Source of the DNA: Noviluteimonas lactosilytica
Lineage (GTDB): Bacteria; Pseudomonadota; Gammaproteobacteria; Xanthomonadales; Xanthomonadaceae
Reading direction: 5' to 3'
Length of the DNA: 64,000 nt
Assembly: GCF_020866925.1 (NCBI RefSeq)
Contig: NZ_JAJGAK010000001.1
Span: 1,594,189 to 1,658,188, forward strand
In this document: positions 44,686 to 55,874 of the stretch, in pieces
Position numbering within the stretch: position 1 is the first letter of the stretch
Layout of the letters: each line of letters opens with the position of its first letter
Translations under genes and position numbers: made by a program
Notes under the pieces: model-generated
What the model was told of the DNA's origin: nothing
Seen by the model: the letters and a program-made list of their open reading frames with translations, nothing else
Databases searched by the model: none

Positions 44686-44934
44686 ATGGGTCTGATCAGT
44701 CTGTTGTGGGGCATCGTCGCGATGTTCCTGATGCTCATCGCGTTCATCCCCCTGGTGGGCTGGGCGAACTGGCTCGTGATTCCGTTCGCCGCGGTCGGTG
44801 CGGTGATCGCCGCGATCGGCGTGATGCTCAGTGACAAGGGCAGCAACGGTCGCGCGAAGGCGGGCCTGATGCTCAACCTGATCGTCGTCGTCGTTGCTGC
44901 GGTGCGGCTGAACCTGGGGTTCGGCGTCATCTGA
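44686..44934 (+). CDS. Small two-to-three-helix membrane protein
   Basis: An 82-residue protein starting at ATG 44686 after GGAG. Hydrophobic helices are at about 3-20, 28-48 and 60-80, with a short polar loop (SDKGSNGRAKAGLM). It lies 24 bp after xanB2 and may be in the same transcript. I do not recognise a named family; composition and ribosome-binding site support a real gene. Confidence 0.7.
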   Translation: MGLISLLWGIVAMFLMLIAFIPLVGWANWLVIPFAAVGAVIAAIGVMLSDKGSNGRAKAGLMLNLIVVVVAAVRLNLGFGVI

Positions 44935-45254
44935 CGCAGTCACGTTCGCGCCATACGCATCCGTTGATCCATCGACACGGACCGCTCGTCGGCGTGCATT
45001 CGTTACGCCCACGTGATGGCACGCGCGAGAACCGCGCAGTACCTCACAGACCTCACGTGAATCGTTCAGTACGCACGCGCGAGAACGTTTGAGCTCAGCG
45101 GGGAACTCTGCGCATCCTCGGACCAGGCCGCCGTTCCCTCGACAGCACCGGTGGCTCTCCGATCGACTCCATGAAGTTCGGATTTGCGTGCCGGTCTCCC
45201 CAATTCCACCGGCCGCGCGACTGTCGTCTTTTTTCAGGACGAAGGGGTTCCTCA
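44935..45254. other. Upstream region of secreted peptidase cassette 1
   Basis: About 320 bp with no convincing gene. It holds a 14-bp direct repeat GCACGCGCGAGAAC at 45019-45032 and 45073-45086, and the bipartite element CGTTTGAGC-N15-GCGCATCCTC at 45086-45119 that recurs upstream of cassette 2. TTTTTTCAGGA at 45230-45240 precedes the start codon. Confidence 0.55.
45086..45119 (+). promoter_or_regulatory. Bipartite upstream element, cassette 1
   Basis: CGTTTGAGC and GCGCATCCTC separated by 15 bp; both halves and the spacing recur exactly upstream of cassette 2 while the spacer differs. TTGAGC could act as a -35 and GCATCC as a weak -10, or the pair may bind a shared regulator. Confidence 0.5.
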
Positions 45255-45593
45255 ATGAAGTTGAAGTCGACTCTGGCGTTGGCCGGCGTGACGCTGGTCT
45301 GCGCAACCACGATGGCGTGGGCGGCAAAGCCCGCACTCACGGGCCAGCAGAAGAAAGAAATGGCCGCGAAGGTCAAGGAGAACCACAAGAAGGCGCTTCC
45401 GCAGCCGCGCACGATGGCGGATGCGAACTCCATGCGCCTGAAGTCGACGACGGGCGCCGAAGGCGTTCGCGTTGCAACCGAATTGTGGCCGACGCTCTAC
45501 GTGCAGACCGATGCGAACGGCAACAAGCGCATCGTCGATGGCGAGGGCGATTCGGTGCCGGCAGCGACCACGGAGGGCCTGCCCAATGAATAA
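45255..45593 (+). CDS. Secreted 112-residue partner protein, cassette 1
   Basis: A 112-residue exported protein with a signal peptide cleaved after AWA (about residue 23) and a hydrophilic mature part. Shared features with its paralogue at 47365: QPRTMADAN, GVRVATELWPTL, DANGNK, and the C terminus TEGLPNE. Its last eight bases (ATGAATAA) also contain the start of the downstream metallopeptidase. No known family is recognised. Its role as inhibitor, folding helper or detached propeptide of the peptidase is inference from coupling and co-duplication. Confidence 0.8.
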   Translation: MKLKSTLALAGVTLVCATTMAWAAKPALTGQQKKEMAAKVKENHKKALPQPRTMADANSMRLKSTTGAEGVRVATELWPTLYVQTDANGNKRIVDGEGDSVPAATTEGLPNE

Positions 45594-47184
45594 GTCGATC
45601 CTCGCACTCAGCGTCGCCCTGGGCGTCGCGATCGCCGGCATGTCGCACGCCGCCGAAGTCGTCCCCGTCAACTTCGACGGTCCGAACGAAGGCTACAACG
45701 ACCCCACGCCAGCGGCCCCCGTCGCCGGCAACCCGGGCGCCACCGTCGGCATCCAGCGCCAGATCGTCGCGCAGTTCGCCGCCGATCTCTGGGGCGCGAT
45801 CCTGCAGAGCGACGTGCCGATCTTCGTCGGCGCGCAGTTCAATCCGCTCGGCGCCAACGTGCTCGGTTCCGCGGGTTCGACCCAGGCCTGGTACGACCAC
45901 CCCAACTTCCCGATGCAGGGCACGCTGTACAACGCGGCGCTCGGCGACGCGCTGGCCGGCGAAGACCTGGATCCGGGCTTCACCGACATCACCTCGCAGT
46001 TCTCGTCGGACTTCACGTTCTATCTCGGCCTCGACGGCGCGACGCCGGCCGGGCAGATCAGCTTCCTCGACGTGGTGATGCACGAGTTCGGCCATGGCCT
46101 CGGCTTCGCGAACTTCGAGAACGAAGCGCAGGGCACGTTCCTCGCCGGCATCAAGGACATCTATTCGGTCTACACGTACGACAACACCCAAGGCCTGTTC
46201 TGGCCGGACATGTCGATCGCGCAGCGCCAGGCGTCGGGCGTCAACTACGGCAACGTGGTGTTCACGGGTGCGTCGACCGTCGCGGCCGCGCCGCTCGTGC
46301 TCGATCCGCGCACGCACCTGAACATCTCGGCCCCGCCGGCGATCGCGGGCAACTACCAGTACGGCACCGCGGGCTTCGGCCCGACCGCGCGCGTGCAGAA
46401 CTTCCACGGCAACGTGGTCGTCTCGCAGGACGCGTCGGATGCAGCGGGTCCGAGCACGACCGACGGCTGCTCGCCGTTCACGAATGCCGCGGCCGTCGCC
46501 GGCAACATCGCGGTCGTCGATCGCGGCACATGCGGTTTCGTCGTCAAGGTGCTCAACGCGCAGGCCGCGGGTGCGACCGGCGTGATCGTCGCGAACAACG
46601 CGGCGGGCCCGGCCCCGGGCCTGGGCGGCAACGATCCGGCGATCACCATCCCGACCATCAGCCTCTCGCAGGCCGACGGCGCGTTGGTGAAGGGCAACAG
46701 CGGCGTGGTCGCGGCGATCCAGGCCACGGGCACGGGCCTGCAGGGCGCCGACGACGCGGGTCGCCCGCGCCTGTTCATGCCGAACCCGGTGCAGCCCGGC
46801 TCGTCCGGTTCGCACTTCGACACGAACCTGCTGCCGAACGCGCTGATGGAACCGTCGATCAACGACTCGCTCAATGCGGCGATGTTCATCGACAGCTCGG
46901 CCAACCTGCTGCAGGACACGGGCTGGACGTTGAACAAGGGTCCGGCGTACATCAACGGGTGCAACACCGAGGTCACGATCATCGACGATGCGGGCCTGAT
47001 CGTCGGCGCCAACATCATCGCGACGAGCAACCTCATCGCGGCGACGTCGGCGAACAAGACCGCGTACATGGCGCGCATGGAGGCCTATCGCAACAGCCTG
47101 CTCGCCGCCAACCTCATCACCGGTCGCCAAGGCGGCAAGGTGATGCAGTGCGCGGGCAAGATCACGAGCCTCGCCAAGAACTGA
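45586..47184 (+). CDS. Secreted HExxHxxGF metallopeptidase with PA domain, cassette 1
   Basis: A 532-residue exported protein starting with MNKSILALSV, signal cleavage after SHA. The zinc helix MHEFGHGLGF has His166, Glu167 and His170. The metzincin position for the third ligand is Asn176, but a leishmanolysin-like arrangement is suggested by a distant GSHFDTN (His410) and a Met-turn-like LMEPSIN (Met421). Between them, about 270-400, lies a PA domain (GNIAVVDRGTCGFVVKVLNA, GATGVIVANN, PTISLSQADGALV). The C terminus (INGCNTEVTIID onward) is conserved in the paralogue. Likely a secreted protease, overlapping its partner by 8 bp. Confidence 0.85.
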   Translation: MNKSILALSVALGVAIAGMSHAAEVVPVNFDGPNEGYNDPTPAAPVAGNPGATVGIQRQIVAQFAADLWGAILQSDVPIFVGAQFNPLGANVLGSAGSTQAWYDHPNFPMQGTLYNAALGDALAGEDLDPGFTDITSQFSSDFTFYLGLDGATPAGQISFLDVVMHEFGHGLGFANFENEAQGTFLAGIKDIYSVYTYDNTQGLFWPDMSIAQRQASGVNYGNVVFTGASTVAAAPLVLDPRTHLNISAPPAIAGNYQYGTAGFGPTARVQNFHGNVVVSQDASDAAGPSTTDGCSPFTNAAAVAGNIAVVDRGTCGFVVKVLNAQAAGATGVIVANNAAGPAPGLGGNDPAITIPTISLSQADGALVKGNSGVVAAIQATGTGLQGADDAGRPRLFMPNPVQPGSSGSHFDTNLLPNALMEPSINDSLNAAMFIDSSANLLQDTGWTLNKGPAYINGCNTEVTIIDDAGLIVGANIIATSNLIAATSANKTAYMARMEAYRNSLLAANLITGRQGGKVMQCAGKITSLAKN

Positions 47185-47210
47185 TCGCCACCGCGATCGC
47201 TGCAACACGG

Positions 47211-47241
47211 ATCGGCGCCTTCGGGCGCCGATTCTTTTTTC
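47211..47241 (+). terminator. Intrinsic terminator after cassette 1
   Basis: A 9-bp perfect stem (ATCGGCGCC / GGCGCCGAT) with a TTCG tetraloop followed by TCTTTTTTC. It separates the two cassettes, so each must have its own promoter. Confidence 0.92.
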
Positions 47242-47298
47242 GTGCCCCGGTCACGTGCGTGTGCGCCGCGTGAAAACCCCTTGTGAGGCTGGTCCACG

Positions 47299-47332
47299 CG
47301 TTTGAGCCGATCAACGGCTCGCGCGCATCCTC
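47299..47332 (+). promoter_or_regulatory. Bipartite upstream element, cassette 2
   Basis: CGTTTGAGC-N15-GCGCATCCTC, identical in both halves and spacing to the element at 45086-45119, ending 32 bp before the start of the second partner gene and downstream of the cassette 1 terminator. Confidence 0.5.
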
Positions 47333-47364
47333 CGCCGACCTGTCGAGCAAGAGGGCAATCCCCC

Positions 47365-47695
47365 ATGAAGGGCACGAACATGATGTTGCTGGCCGGCATT
47401 GCACTGGCCGGCGCCGGCGTCGCCACCGCGTCGCTTGCCGCCAATCCAGACAAGGCACGCCTGCAGGCCGAAGCGGCCGCGATCGCGAAGAACCCCAACG
47501 CTGCGATCGGCAAGCAGCCGAAGACGATGGCGCAGGCCGACGCCACGTTGTTCCGCACGAAGTCCGGCGGATCCGCCGTGCGCGTGCCGACCGAACTGTG
47601 GAGCACGCTGGGCGTCGCGAAGGACGCCAACGGCAACGTGCAGCTCACCGAATCCGAAGGCGAAGCGCCGGCGACGAAGACGGAGGGCCTGCCCA

Positions 47696-47703
<8 letters not shown>
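47365..47703 (+). CDS. Secreted 112-residue partner protein, cassette 2
   Basis: A 112-residue protein, the same length as its paralogue at 45255. The start is ATG 47365 (MKGTNMMLLAGIALAGAG), with signal cleavage after SLA. The mature part has QPKTMAQAD, AVRVPTELWSTLGVAKDANGN and ends ATKTEGLPNE. The N-terminal half of the mature part has diverged strongly while the ELW-DANGN-GLPNE half is conserved. The final ATGAATAA overlaps the downstream peptidase start by 8 bp, exactly as in cassette 1. Confidence 0.8.
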
Positions 47704-50345
<2,642 letters not shown>

Positions 50346-50542
50346 CCGGACGTCGTCCGGCGGCAACGCGTCCGTCGGACCGCCTGCGATTTCGACGCGG
50401 CTTGAATGCGGGAAATGCGACATTCGGGCCGAAGGCGGCCCTGCGTGGCCGCACGCCGGGCGGGCCGCCGTCAGATACGGTGCAGCCCACCCGGCGAGGT
50501 GGGCGCGACACATTCCAGGGACACCAACGAGGGAACCCGGCG

Positions 50543-51385
50543 ATGAGCAAGCACTACGCGGTGTTCGGACATCCGGTCGCGCATTCCCTCTCCCCCAGGA
50601 TCCACACCGCATTCGGCCGCCAGACCGGCATCCCGGTCGACTATGCGGCGATCGATGCCGAGCCCGGGCAGTTCGTGCACGCGCTCGGTGACTTCGCGTC
50701 GCGCGGCGGCGTCGGCGCCAACGTCACGTTGCCATTGAAGCAGGCCGCATTCTCGTTGTGCGACGACCTCACGGAGCGCGCGCGCCGCGCCGGCGCGGTC
50801 AACACGCTCGTGCGCAACGGCGACACCTGGCACGGCGACAACACCGATGGCGCGGGCCTGGTGCGCGACCTCACCGATCGACACGCGCTCGATCTGCGCG
50901 CGCGACGCACGCTGTTGCTCGGCGCGGGCGGCGCGGCGCGCGGCGTCGCACCGGCGCTGCTCGATGCGGGCATCGGCGACCTGTACATCGTCAATCGCAC
51001 CGCACAGCGCAGCGATGCGCTGGCCGATGCGCTCGGCGAACCGGGCCGCGTGCATCCGCGTTACCTGCAGGACCTGCCGTCGATGGGCGAGTTCGACCTG
51101 ATCATCAACGCGACCTCGGCCGCGCGCGACGGCGGCATCCCGTCGTTGCCGCGTTCGATCATCGGCCCACGTTGCGCGGCGGTCGACCTCAATTACGGCG
51201 AAGTCGCGATCCTGTTCCTCGCGTGGGCGCGCGCATCGGGCTGCCACGACGTGGTCGACGGCCTCGGCATGCTGGTCGAACAGGCCGCGGCAAGCTTCGC
51301 GCTCTGGCACGGCGTGCGCCCGGAAACCGATGCGGTGTACGACAGCCTGCTCGCGCGGCACGACGCATTGGTCACCGCGGACTGA
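50543..51385 (+). CDS. aroE: Shikimate dehydrogenase
   Basis: A 280-residue NADPH enzyme reducing 3-dehydroshikimate in the chorismate pathway. [19 protein letters not shown] at the N terminus binds shikimate, VTLPLKQAA has the catalytic lysine, [14 protein letters not shown] is the cofactor loop and NRT follows. Chorismate produced through this pathway is the XanB2 substrate. The start is ATG 50543 after GAGGGA. The 197-bp gap after hemB contains only a small hairpin (CCGGAC / GTCCGG, 50346-50360) and no gene. Confidence 0.94.
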   Translation: MSKHYAVFGHPVAHSLSPRIHTAFGRQTGIPVDYAAIDAEPGQFVHALGDFASRGGVGANVTLPLKQAAFSLCDDLTERARRAGAVNTLVRNGDTWHGDNTDGAGLVRDLTDRHALDLRARRTLLLGAGGAARGVAPALLDAGIGDLYIVNRTAQRSDALADALGEPGRVHPRYLQDLPSMGEFDLIINATSAARDGGIPSLPRSIIGPRCAAVDLNYGEVAILFLAWARASGCHDVVDGLGMLVEQAAASFALWHGVRPETDAVYDSLLARHDALVTAD

Positions 51386-51390
51386 TCGCT

Positions 51391-51945
51391 TCAGCGCGCG
51401 TCGATCTCCAGCGCGCCGGCGAGGTACTGGTCCTTCAGGCGCACGTAGTGGCCGGCCGAGTAGTACAGCGCTTCGATCTCGGCGTCCGACAACATCCGCA
51501 CCTTCTTCGCGGGGTTGCCGAGCCAGAGTTCGCCGCTGCCGACGACCTTGCCGGGTGCGACGAGCGCACCTGCACCGACGAAGCCGTGCTTCTCCACGAC
51601 CGCGCCGTCCAGCAGGATCGCACCCATGCCGACCAGCACCGCGTCCTCGATGCGGCACGCATGCACGATCGCCTTGTGACCGATGGTCACGTCGCTCCCG
51701 ATCACGGTCGCGAAGCCGCCGAGCTTCGCGTGCGGTCCGTCGTGGCTGACGTGCACGATGGTGCCGTCCTGCACGTTGGTGCGCGCGCCGATGCGGATGA
51801 AGTTGACGTCGCCGCGCACGACGGTGCCGGGCCAGATCGACACGTCGTCGCCGAGGACGACATCGCCGATGACCTGGGCCGCGGGATCGACGTAGACGCG
51901 CTCGCCGAGGACGGGAAGTTGGTCGAGGTAGGGGCGGACTGGCAT
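51391..51945 (-). CDS. Gamma-class carbonic anhydrase-like hexapeptide-repeat protein
   Basis: A 184-residue left-handed beta-helix protein. Hexapeptide repeats run from about residue 25 to 125 (AAQVIGDVVLGDDVSIWPG, VRGDVNFIRIGARTNVQDG). Zinc ligands are at positions expected for YrdA/CaiE-type gamma carbonic anhydrases: VHVSHDG and IGHKAIVHAC. The C-terminal helix is basic. It is convergent with aroE (5 bp) and divergent from the aldehyde dehydrogenase. TAGAAT ends 7 nt before ATG 51945. Confidence 0.9.
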   Translation of the reverse strand: MPVRPYLDQLPVLGERVYVDPAAQVIGDVVLGDDVSIWPGTVVRGDVNFIRIGARTNVQDGTIVHVSHDGPHAKLGGFATVIGSDVTIGHKAIVHACRIEDAVLVGMGAILLDGAVVEKHGFVGAGALVAPGKVVGSGELWLGNPAKKVRMLSDAEIEALYYSAGHYVRLKDQYLAGALEIDAR

Positions 51946-51952
51946 GGCGATG

Positions 51953-51958
51953 ATTCTA
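51953..51958 (-). promoter_or_regulatory. Putative -10 element for leaderless gamma-CA mRNA
   Basis: TAGAAT-N7-ATG on the minus strand, no Shine-Dalgarno. It lies back-to-back with the similar element for the aldehyde dehydrogenase. Confidence 0.5.
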
Positions 51959-51987
51959 CCGAGCACGAAAGTACGAAGTGGCGGGCA

Positions 51988-51993
51988 TACACT
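51988..51993 (+). promoter_or_regulatory. Putative -10 element for leaderless aldehyde dehydrogenase mRNA
   Basis: TACACT-GCCCGC-ATG: the hexamer ends 6 nt before ATG 52000 and no Shine-Dalgarno is seen. Confidence 0.45.
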
Positions 51994-51999
51994 GCCCGC

Positions 52000-53448
52000 A
52001 TGAACGATGTGCTTCCCCTCGACGGCCTCGACAGCCGCCCCCTCGCCGCCGAAGCGGAACTCGCGCCCGTCCTCGAGCGCCTGCGCACCGCGTGGCGCGC
52101 GAGCAAGCCGAGCCTTGCGCAGCGCCATGCCGACCTCGGCCGCCTGCGCGCGGCGTTCTCGCGACGGCTCGAAGCGATGGACGCGGCGATCAGCGCGGAC
52201 TTCGGTCATCGGTCGCCGCACGAAAACCTCATCTCCGAGGCGATGGTCACGCTCGCCGAGATCGACCTCGCGCGCCGCAAGCTCCGCCGTTGGGCGAAGC
52301 CGCGGCGCGTCGGCGTCGGCTGGAAGTTCTGGCCCGCGCGCGCGGAAGTGCGGCCGGCGCCGGTCGGCGTCGTCGGCATCATCAGTCCCTGGAATTACCC
52401 GGTGAACCTGGCGCTGGTGCCGCTGGTTTCCGCGATCGCGGCAGGCAACCACGTGTTCCTCAAGCCATCGGAACACACGCCGCGCACGAGCGCGTTCCTG
52501 CGCGAGTTGCTCGCGGAAGTGTTTCCCGCCGATCGCGTGGCGGTCGCCCTGGGCGGCGCCGAAGTGGGCGCGGCGTTTTCCGCGTTGCCGTTCGACCATC
52601 TGCTGTTCACCGGGTCGACCGCGGTCGGCCGCAAGGTGATGGCCGCGGCGGCGCCGAACCTCACGCCGGTGACGCTCGAACTCGGCGGCAAGGCGCCGGC
52701 CGTCGTCGCGCCGGATTTTCCGCTCGAACTCGCCGCGGCGCGCATCGCAAGCGGCAAGTGGTTCAACGCGGGGCAGACGTGCATCGGCGTGGACTACGCG
52801 CTGGTCGATGCGGCGCGGCGCGATGCGTTCGTCGAAGCGTTGCGTGCGCAGGTGCGCGCGCGTTTTGGCGATCTGTCGGATGCGTCGAACTACACGCGCA
52901 TCATCAACACCGCGCAGTTCGATCGGCTGCAGTCGTGGCTCGACGATGCGCGCGCGCGCGACGCGGCAGTGTTGCCGCTGATCGATGTCGATGCGCAGCG
53001 CATGCGCGCCGAACGCCTGCTGCCGCCGACGCTCGTGCTCGACGCGCCCGACGACAGCCTGGTGATGCGCAACGAAATCTTCGGACCGATCCTGCCGGTG
53101 CGCACGTACGCGCGCATCGACGACGCGCTCGCCTACATCGCCTCGCATGATCGCCCGCTCGCGCTGTATCCGTTCTCCAACGATCGCGCGACGGTCGAAC
53201 GCATCGTCGATGCGAACCTGTCCGGCGGTGTGTCGGTGAACGACACGCTGGTGCACTTCGCGGTCGACACGCTGCCCTTCGGCGGCATCGGCCCGAGTGG
53301 CATGGGCGCGATCCACGGCAAGACCGGCTTCGACACGTTCAGCAAGCTGTTGCCGGTGTTCCGCCAATCGCGCTGGGCAGCGACCGATCTGCTGCGTCCG
53401 CCGTACACGGGTTTCGTCGATCGGCTCGTGCGTTTCCTGTCGCGCTGA
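52000..53448 (+). CDS. Coniferyl-aldehyde-type NAD(P) aldehyde dehydrogenase
   Basis: A 482-residue aldehyde dehydrogenase. PVGVVGIISPWNYPVNLALVP binds cofactor, LELGGKAPAVV carries the general-base glutamate, and FNAGQTCIGVDYAL the catalytic cysteine. The C-terminal hydrophobic segment and overall similarity place it with coniferyl aldehyde dehydrogenase/fatty aldehyde dehydrogenase-like enzymes. The true substrate is unknown. It converges on the cysteine synthase fusion with only 3 bp between the stops. Confidence 0.87.
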   Translation: MNDVLPLDGLDSRPLAAEAELAPVLERLRTAWRASKPSLAQRHADLGRLRAAFSRRLEAMDAAISADFGHRSPHENLISEAMVTLAEIDLARRKLRRWAKPRRVGVGWKFWPARAEVRPAPVGVVGIISPWNYPVNLALVPLVSAIAAGNHVFLKPSEHTPRTSAFLRELLAEVFPADRVAVALGGAEVGAAFSALPFDHLLFTGSTAVGRKVMAAAAPNLTPVTLELGGKAPAVVAPDFPLELAAARIASGKWFNAGQTCIGVDYALVDAARRDAFVEALRAQVRARFGDLSDASNYTRIINTAQFDRLQSWLDDARARDAAVLPLIDVDAQRMRAERLLPPTLVLDAPDDSLVMRNEIFGPILPVRTYARIDDALAYIASHDRPLALYPFSNDRATVERIVDANLSGGVSVNDTLVHFAVDTLPFGGIGPSGMGAIHGKTGFDTFSKLLPVFRQSRWAATDLLRPPYTGFVDRLVRFLSR

Positions 53449-53451
53449 ACT

Positions 53452-54951
53452 TCACGCGGTTTCGCGCGGGTGCACCCAGTTGGGGAGCAGCGTGTAGGGA
53501 TCGAGCTTGATGGAATGGTCGTAGTCGACGCCCGCCGCGTCGAGACGACGCTGCATCTCGCCACTGCGCATCGCGTCGAACAACTCCGTGCAGCCGCCGA
53601 TGCGCTCGCCGCCGATGAAAATCTGCGGGATGGTGGGCGCGAACTCGGCGCGTAGCGCCGCGCGGATCTTCAATCCGCGATCGTCGCGCTGGTAGGCGAC
53701 CGAATCCAGGTCGACGCTTTCGTGTTCGATGCCCAGCCGCGCGAACAACTTGCGCACCGCCCAGCAGAACTCGCACCACTCCAGCGCGAACAGCACGACG
53801 GGCTTGTCGCGTACGATGTCGTGCACGAACGCGACCGCCTGCGCGTCGAGCGGTTCTTCGCGCGGCGGCGGTCGATCGATGGGACAGGCCGGTGGCGGCG
53901 CCTGCGCACGATCGAAGCGATAACCGGGCGTCGAGTGCGAGATCGCGTTCTCGTCGTCGTCCATCGTTTCGCGGATGTTCTCGAACAACGGCGTCGACAT
54001 GTAGCGCTCGCCGGTGTCGGGCAGCATGCAGACGATGTTCGCGCCGGGCGCGCTGCGATTCGCGACGTCGAGCGCGGCGGCGAGGATCGCGCCGCTCGAC
54101 GGGCCCGCGAGGATGCCTTCGCGCGTGGCGAGTTCGCGCGACAGGCGCAGCGCGTCGTTGCCGGCGACCGACACGATCTCGTCGACGAGATGTTCGGCGA
54201 TCGCGGTTTCGGTCAGGCGCGGGATGAAATCGGGCGTGACGCCCTGGATCAGGTGCGGCTGGAAGTTCGGATGGCTGCGGCTCGGCGCGCCCGACGCATC
54301 GCGCGGTTGCGGCGTGCGACTGGCGAGGATCGGCGCGTTGTCGGGTTCGGCGACGACGATGCGGATGCGCGGATCCGTCGCCTTCAGCACGCGACCGACG
54401 CCGAGCAGCGTGCCGCCCGTGCCCGTGCCGGTGACGAACGCATCGAGCCGCTCGCCTTCGAAGTCGGCGAGGATTTCCTTCGACGTCGTGCGCATGTGCA
54501 CTTCGGCGTTCGCCGGATTCTCGAACTGCCGGCACAGGAACCAGCCGTGCGCATCGGCGAGTTCGACCGCCTTGGCGAGCATGCCCGAGCCCTTGTCGGC
54601 CGCCGGCGTGAGCACGACCTTCGCGCCGAGGAAGCGCAGCAGCTTGCGCCGCTCGACGCTGAAGTTCTCCGCCATCACCGCGACGAACGGATAGCCCTTG
54701 CAGGCGCACACCATCGCGAGGCCAATGCCGGTATTGCCGCTGGTCGCTTCGATCACGGTCTGCCCCGGCCGCAACTTGCCCGAGCGCTCCGCGTCTTCGA
54801 TCACCGCGCGCGCCATGCGGTCCTTCACCGAGCCCAGCGGGTTGAAGGATTCGAGCTTCGCGTAGACGTTGACGCCCGCCGGCGCGAGCTTGCCGAGCCG
54901 AACCAGCGGCGTACCGCCGATCGTGTCGAGTATCGTGTCGTATCTGGCCAT
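53452..54951 (-). CDS. Cysteine synthase fused to a C-terminal glutaredoxin domain
   Basis: A 499-residue two-domain protein. Residues 1-335 are a PLP-dependent O-acetylserine sulfhydrylase: Lys43 in NPLGSVKDRMA binds PLP, TSGNTGIGLAM is the substrate loop and TGTGTGGTLLG the phosphate loop. A Pro-rich linker (about 345-370) leads to a glutaredoxin-like domain with CEFC (Cys393 and Cys396) and FIGGERIGGCTEL, the Grx glutathione-binding signature. About 20 extra residues (QPRDASGAPSRSHPNF) lie in the synthase domain. The start is ATG 54951; the frame is open further upstream. Confidence 0.9.
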   Translation of the reverse strand: MARYDTILDTIGGTPLVRLGKLAPAGVNVYAKLESFNPLGSVKDRMARAVIEDAERSGKLRPGQTVIEATSGNTGIGLAMVCACKGYPFVAVMAENFSVERRKLLRFLGAKVVLTPAADKGSGMLAKAVELADAHGWFLCRQFENPANAEVHMRTTSKEILADFEGERLDAFVTGTGTGGTLLGVGRVLKATDPRIRIVVAEPDNAPILASRTPQPRDASGAPSRSHPNFQPHLIQGVTPDFIPRLTETAIAEHLVDEIVSVAGNDALRLSRELATREGILAGPSSGAILAAALDVANRSAPGANIVCMLPDTGERYMSTPLFENIRETMDDDENAISHSTPGYRFDRAQAPPPACPIDRPPPREEPLDAQAVAFVHDIVRDKPVVLFALEWCEFCWAVRKLFARLGIEHESVDLDSVAYQRDDRGLKIRAALRAEFAPTIPQIFIGGERIGGCTELFDAMRSGEMQRRLDAAGVDYDHSIKLDPYTLLPNWVHPRETA

Positions 54952-55004
54952 GCCGGTACCAACGTCGGACCGCGGCCCAAAAGGACTGCCCAAAGGATGG
55001 CCCG

Positions 55005-55772
55005 TTGAAGATCGCCAGCTGGAACGTCAATTCGCTCAACGTCCGCATGCCGCACCTGGCCCAGTGGCTGCGCGACGCGCAACCGGACGTCGTCGCACTG
55101 CAGGAAACCAAGGTCGAGGACGAGCGCTTCCCCGACTCGCAGCTCGCCGAACTCGGGTACCGCAGCGTGTTCTGCGGACAGAAGACCTACAACGGCGTCG
55201 CACTGCTCAGCCGCGTGCCGTTCGCGAGCGAGTGCGTCACCGCGATCCCGAACTTCGACGACCCGCAGAAACGCGTGCTCGCCGCCACCGTCGGCGACGT
55301 GCGCATCGTCGACCTGTACGTGGTGAACGGCGAGAAGGTCGGCAGCGAGAAGTTCGCGTACAAGCTGCGCTGGATCGAAGCGGTACGCGCGTGGCTGCGC
55401 GAAGAATTGATCACGCATCCGAACATGGTCGTGCTCGGCGACTTCAACATCGCGCCCGACGATCGCGACGTGCACGACCCGAAACGCTGGCGCGAAAAGA
55501 TCCTGTGCTCGACGCCGGAACGCGACGCGCTGCGTTCGCTGCTCGACCTCGGCCTGCACGACAGCTTCCGCCTGTTCAACGACGAGCCCGGCCACCACAG
55601 CTGGTGGGACTATCGCCTCGCCGCGTTCCAGCGCAACTGGGGCCTGCGCATCGACCTCGCGCTCGTCAGCGACGCGCTGCGCCCGCGCATCACCGCCGCC
55701 GGCATCGACAAGGCGCCGCGCACCTGGGAGCGGCCGAGCGACCACACGCCGGTGTGGTTGCAGACCGACTGA
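55005..55772 (+). CDS. xthA: Exodeoxyribonuclease III
   Basis: A 255-residue AP endonuclease/3'-5' exonuclease for base-excision repair. MKIASWNVNSLNVR at the N terminus, LQETKVEDERF with the metal-binding glutamate, GDFNIAPDDRDVHDP and SDHTPVW with the catalytic histidine are all present. The start is TTG 55005, preceded by AAAGGA (54992-54997). It is divergent from the cysteine synthase fusion and ends before the hairpin at 55783. Confidence 0.95.
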   Translation: MKIASWNVNSLNVRMPHLAQWLRDAQPDVVALQETKVEDERFPDSQLAELGYRSVFCGQKTYNGVALLSRVPFASECVTAIPNFDDPQKRVLAATVGDVRIVDLYVVNGEKVGSEKFAYKLRWIEAVRAWLREELITHPNMVVLGDFNIAPDDRDVHDPKRWREKILCSTPERDALRSLLDLGLHDSFRLFNDEPGHHSWWDYRLAAFQRNWGLRIDLALVSDALRPRITAAGIDKAPRTWERPSDHTPVWLQTD

Positions 55773-55782
55773 CGACAAAGAA

Positions 55783-55806
55783 AAAGCCCGGCGATCGCCG
55801 GGCTTT
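55783..55806. terminator. Bidirectional intrinsic terminator
   Basis: A perfect 10-bp stem (AAAGCCCGGC / GCCGGGCTTT) with a GATC loop, A-rich before and T-rich after, between the convergent xthA and GlsB-type genes. Confidence 0.9.
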
Positions 55807-55874
55807 CTGCTCCATCCCTGTCGCGGAGCCTCGGCCTTCCATGACCGGGCTCCGCATCCCGTGTGTGCGCTGTC

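Noticed and set aside
45255-47184. Partner and peptidase as one frameshifted gene
   Set aside because: Each has its own signal peptide and start, and the same 8-bp overlap occurs in both tandem copies, so two separate genes are intended.
47185-47364. Cassette 2 expressed by read-through from cassette 1
   Set aside because: A strong terminator (9-bp stem, TTCG loop, T-run) lies between them and the upstream element is repeated after it.
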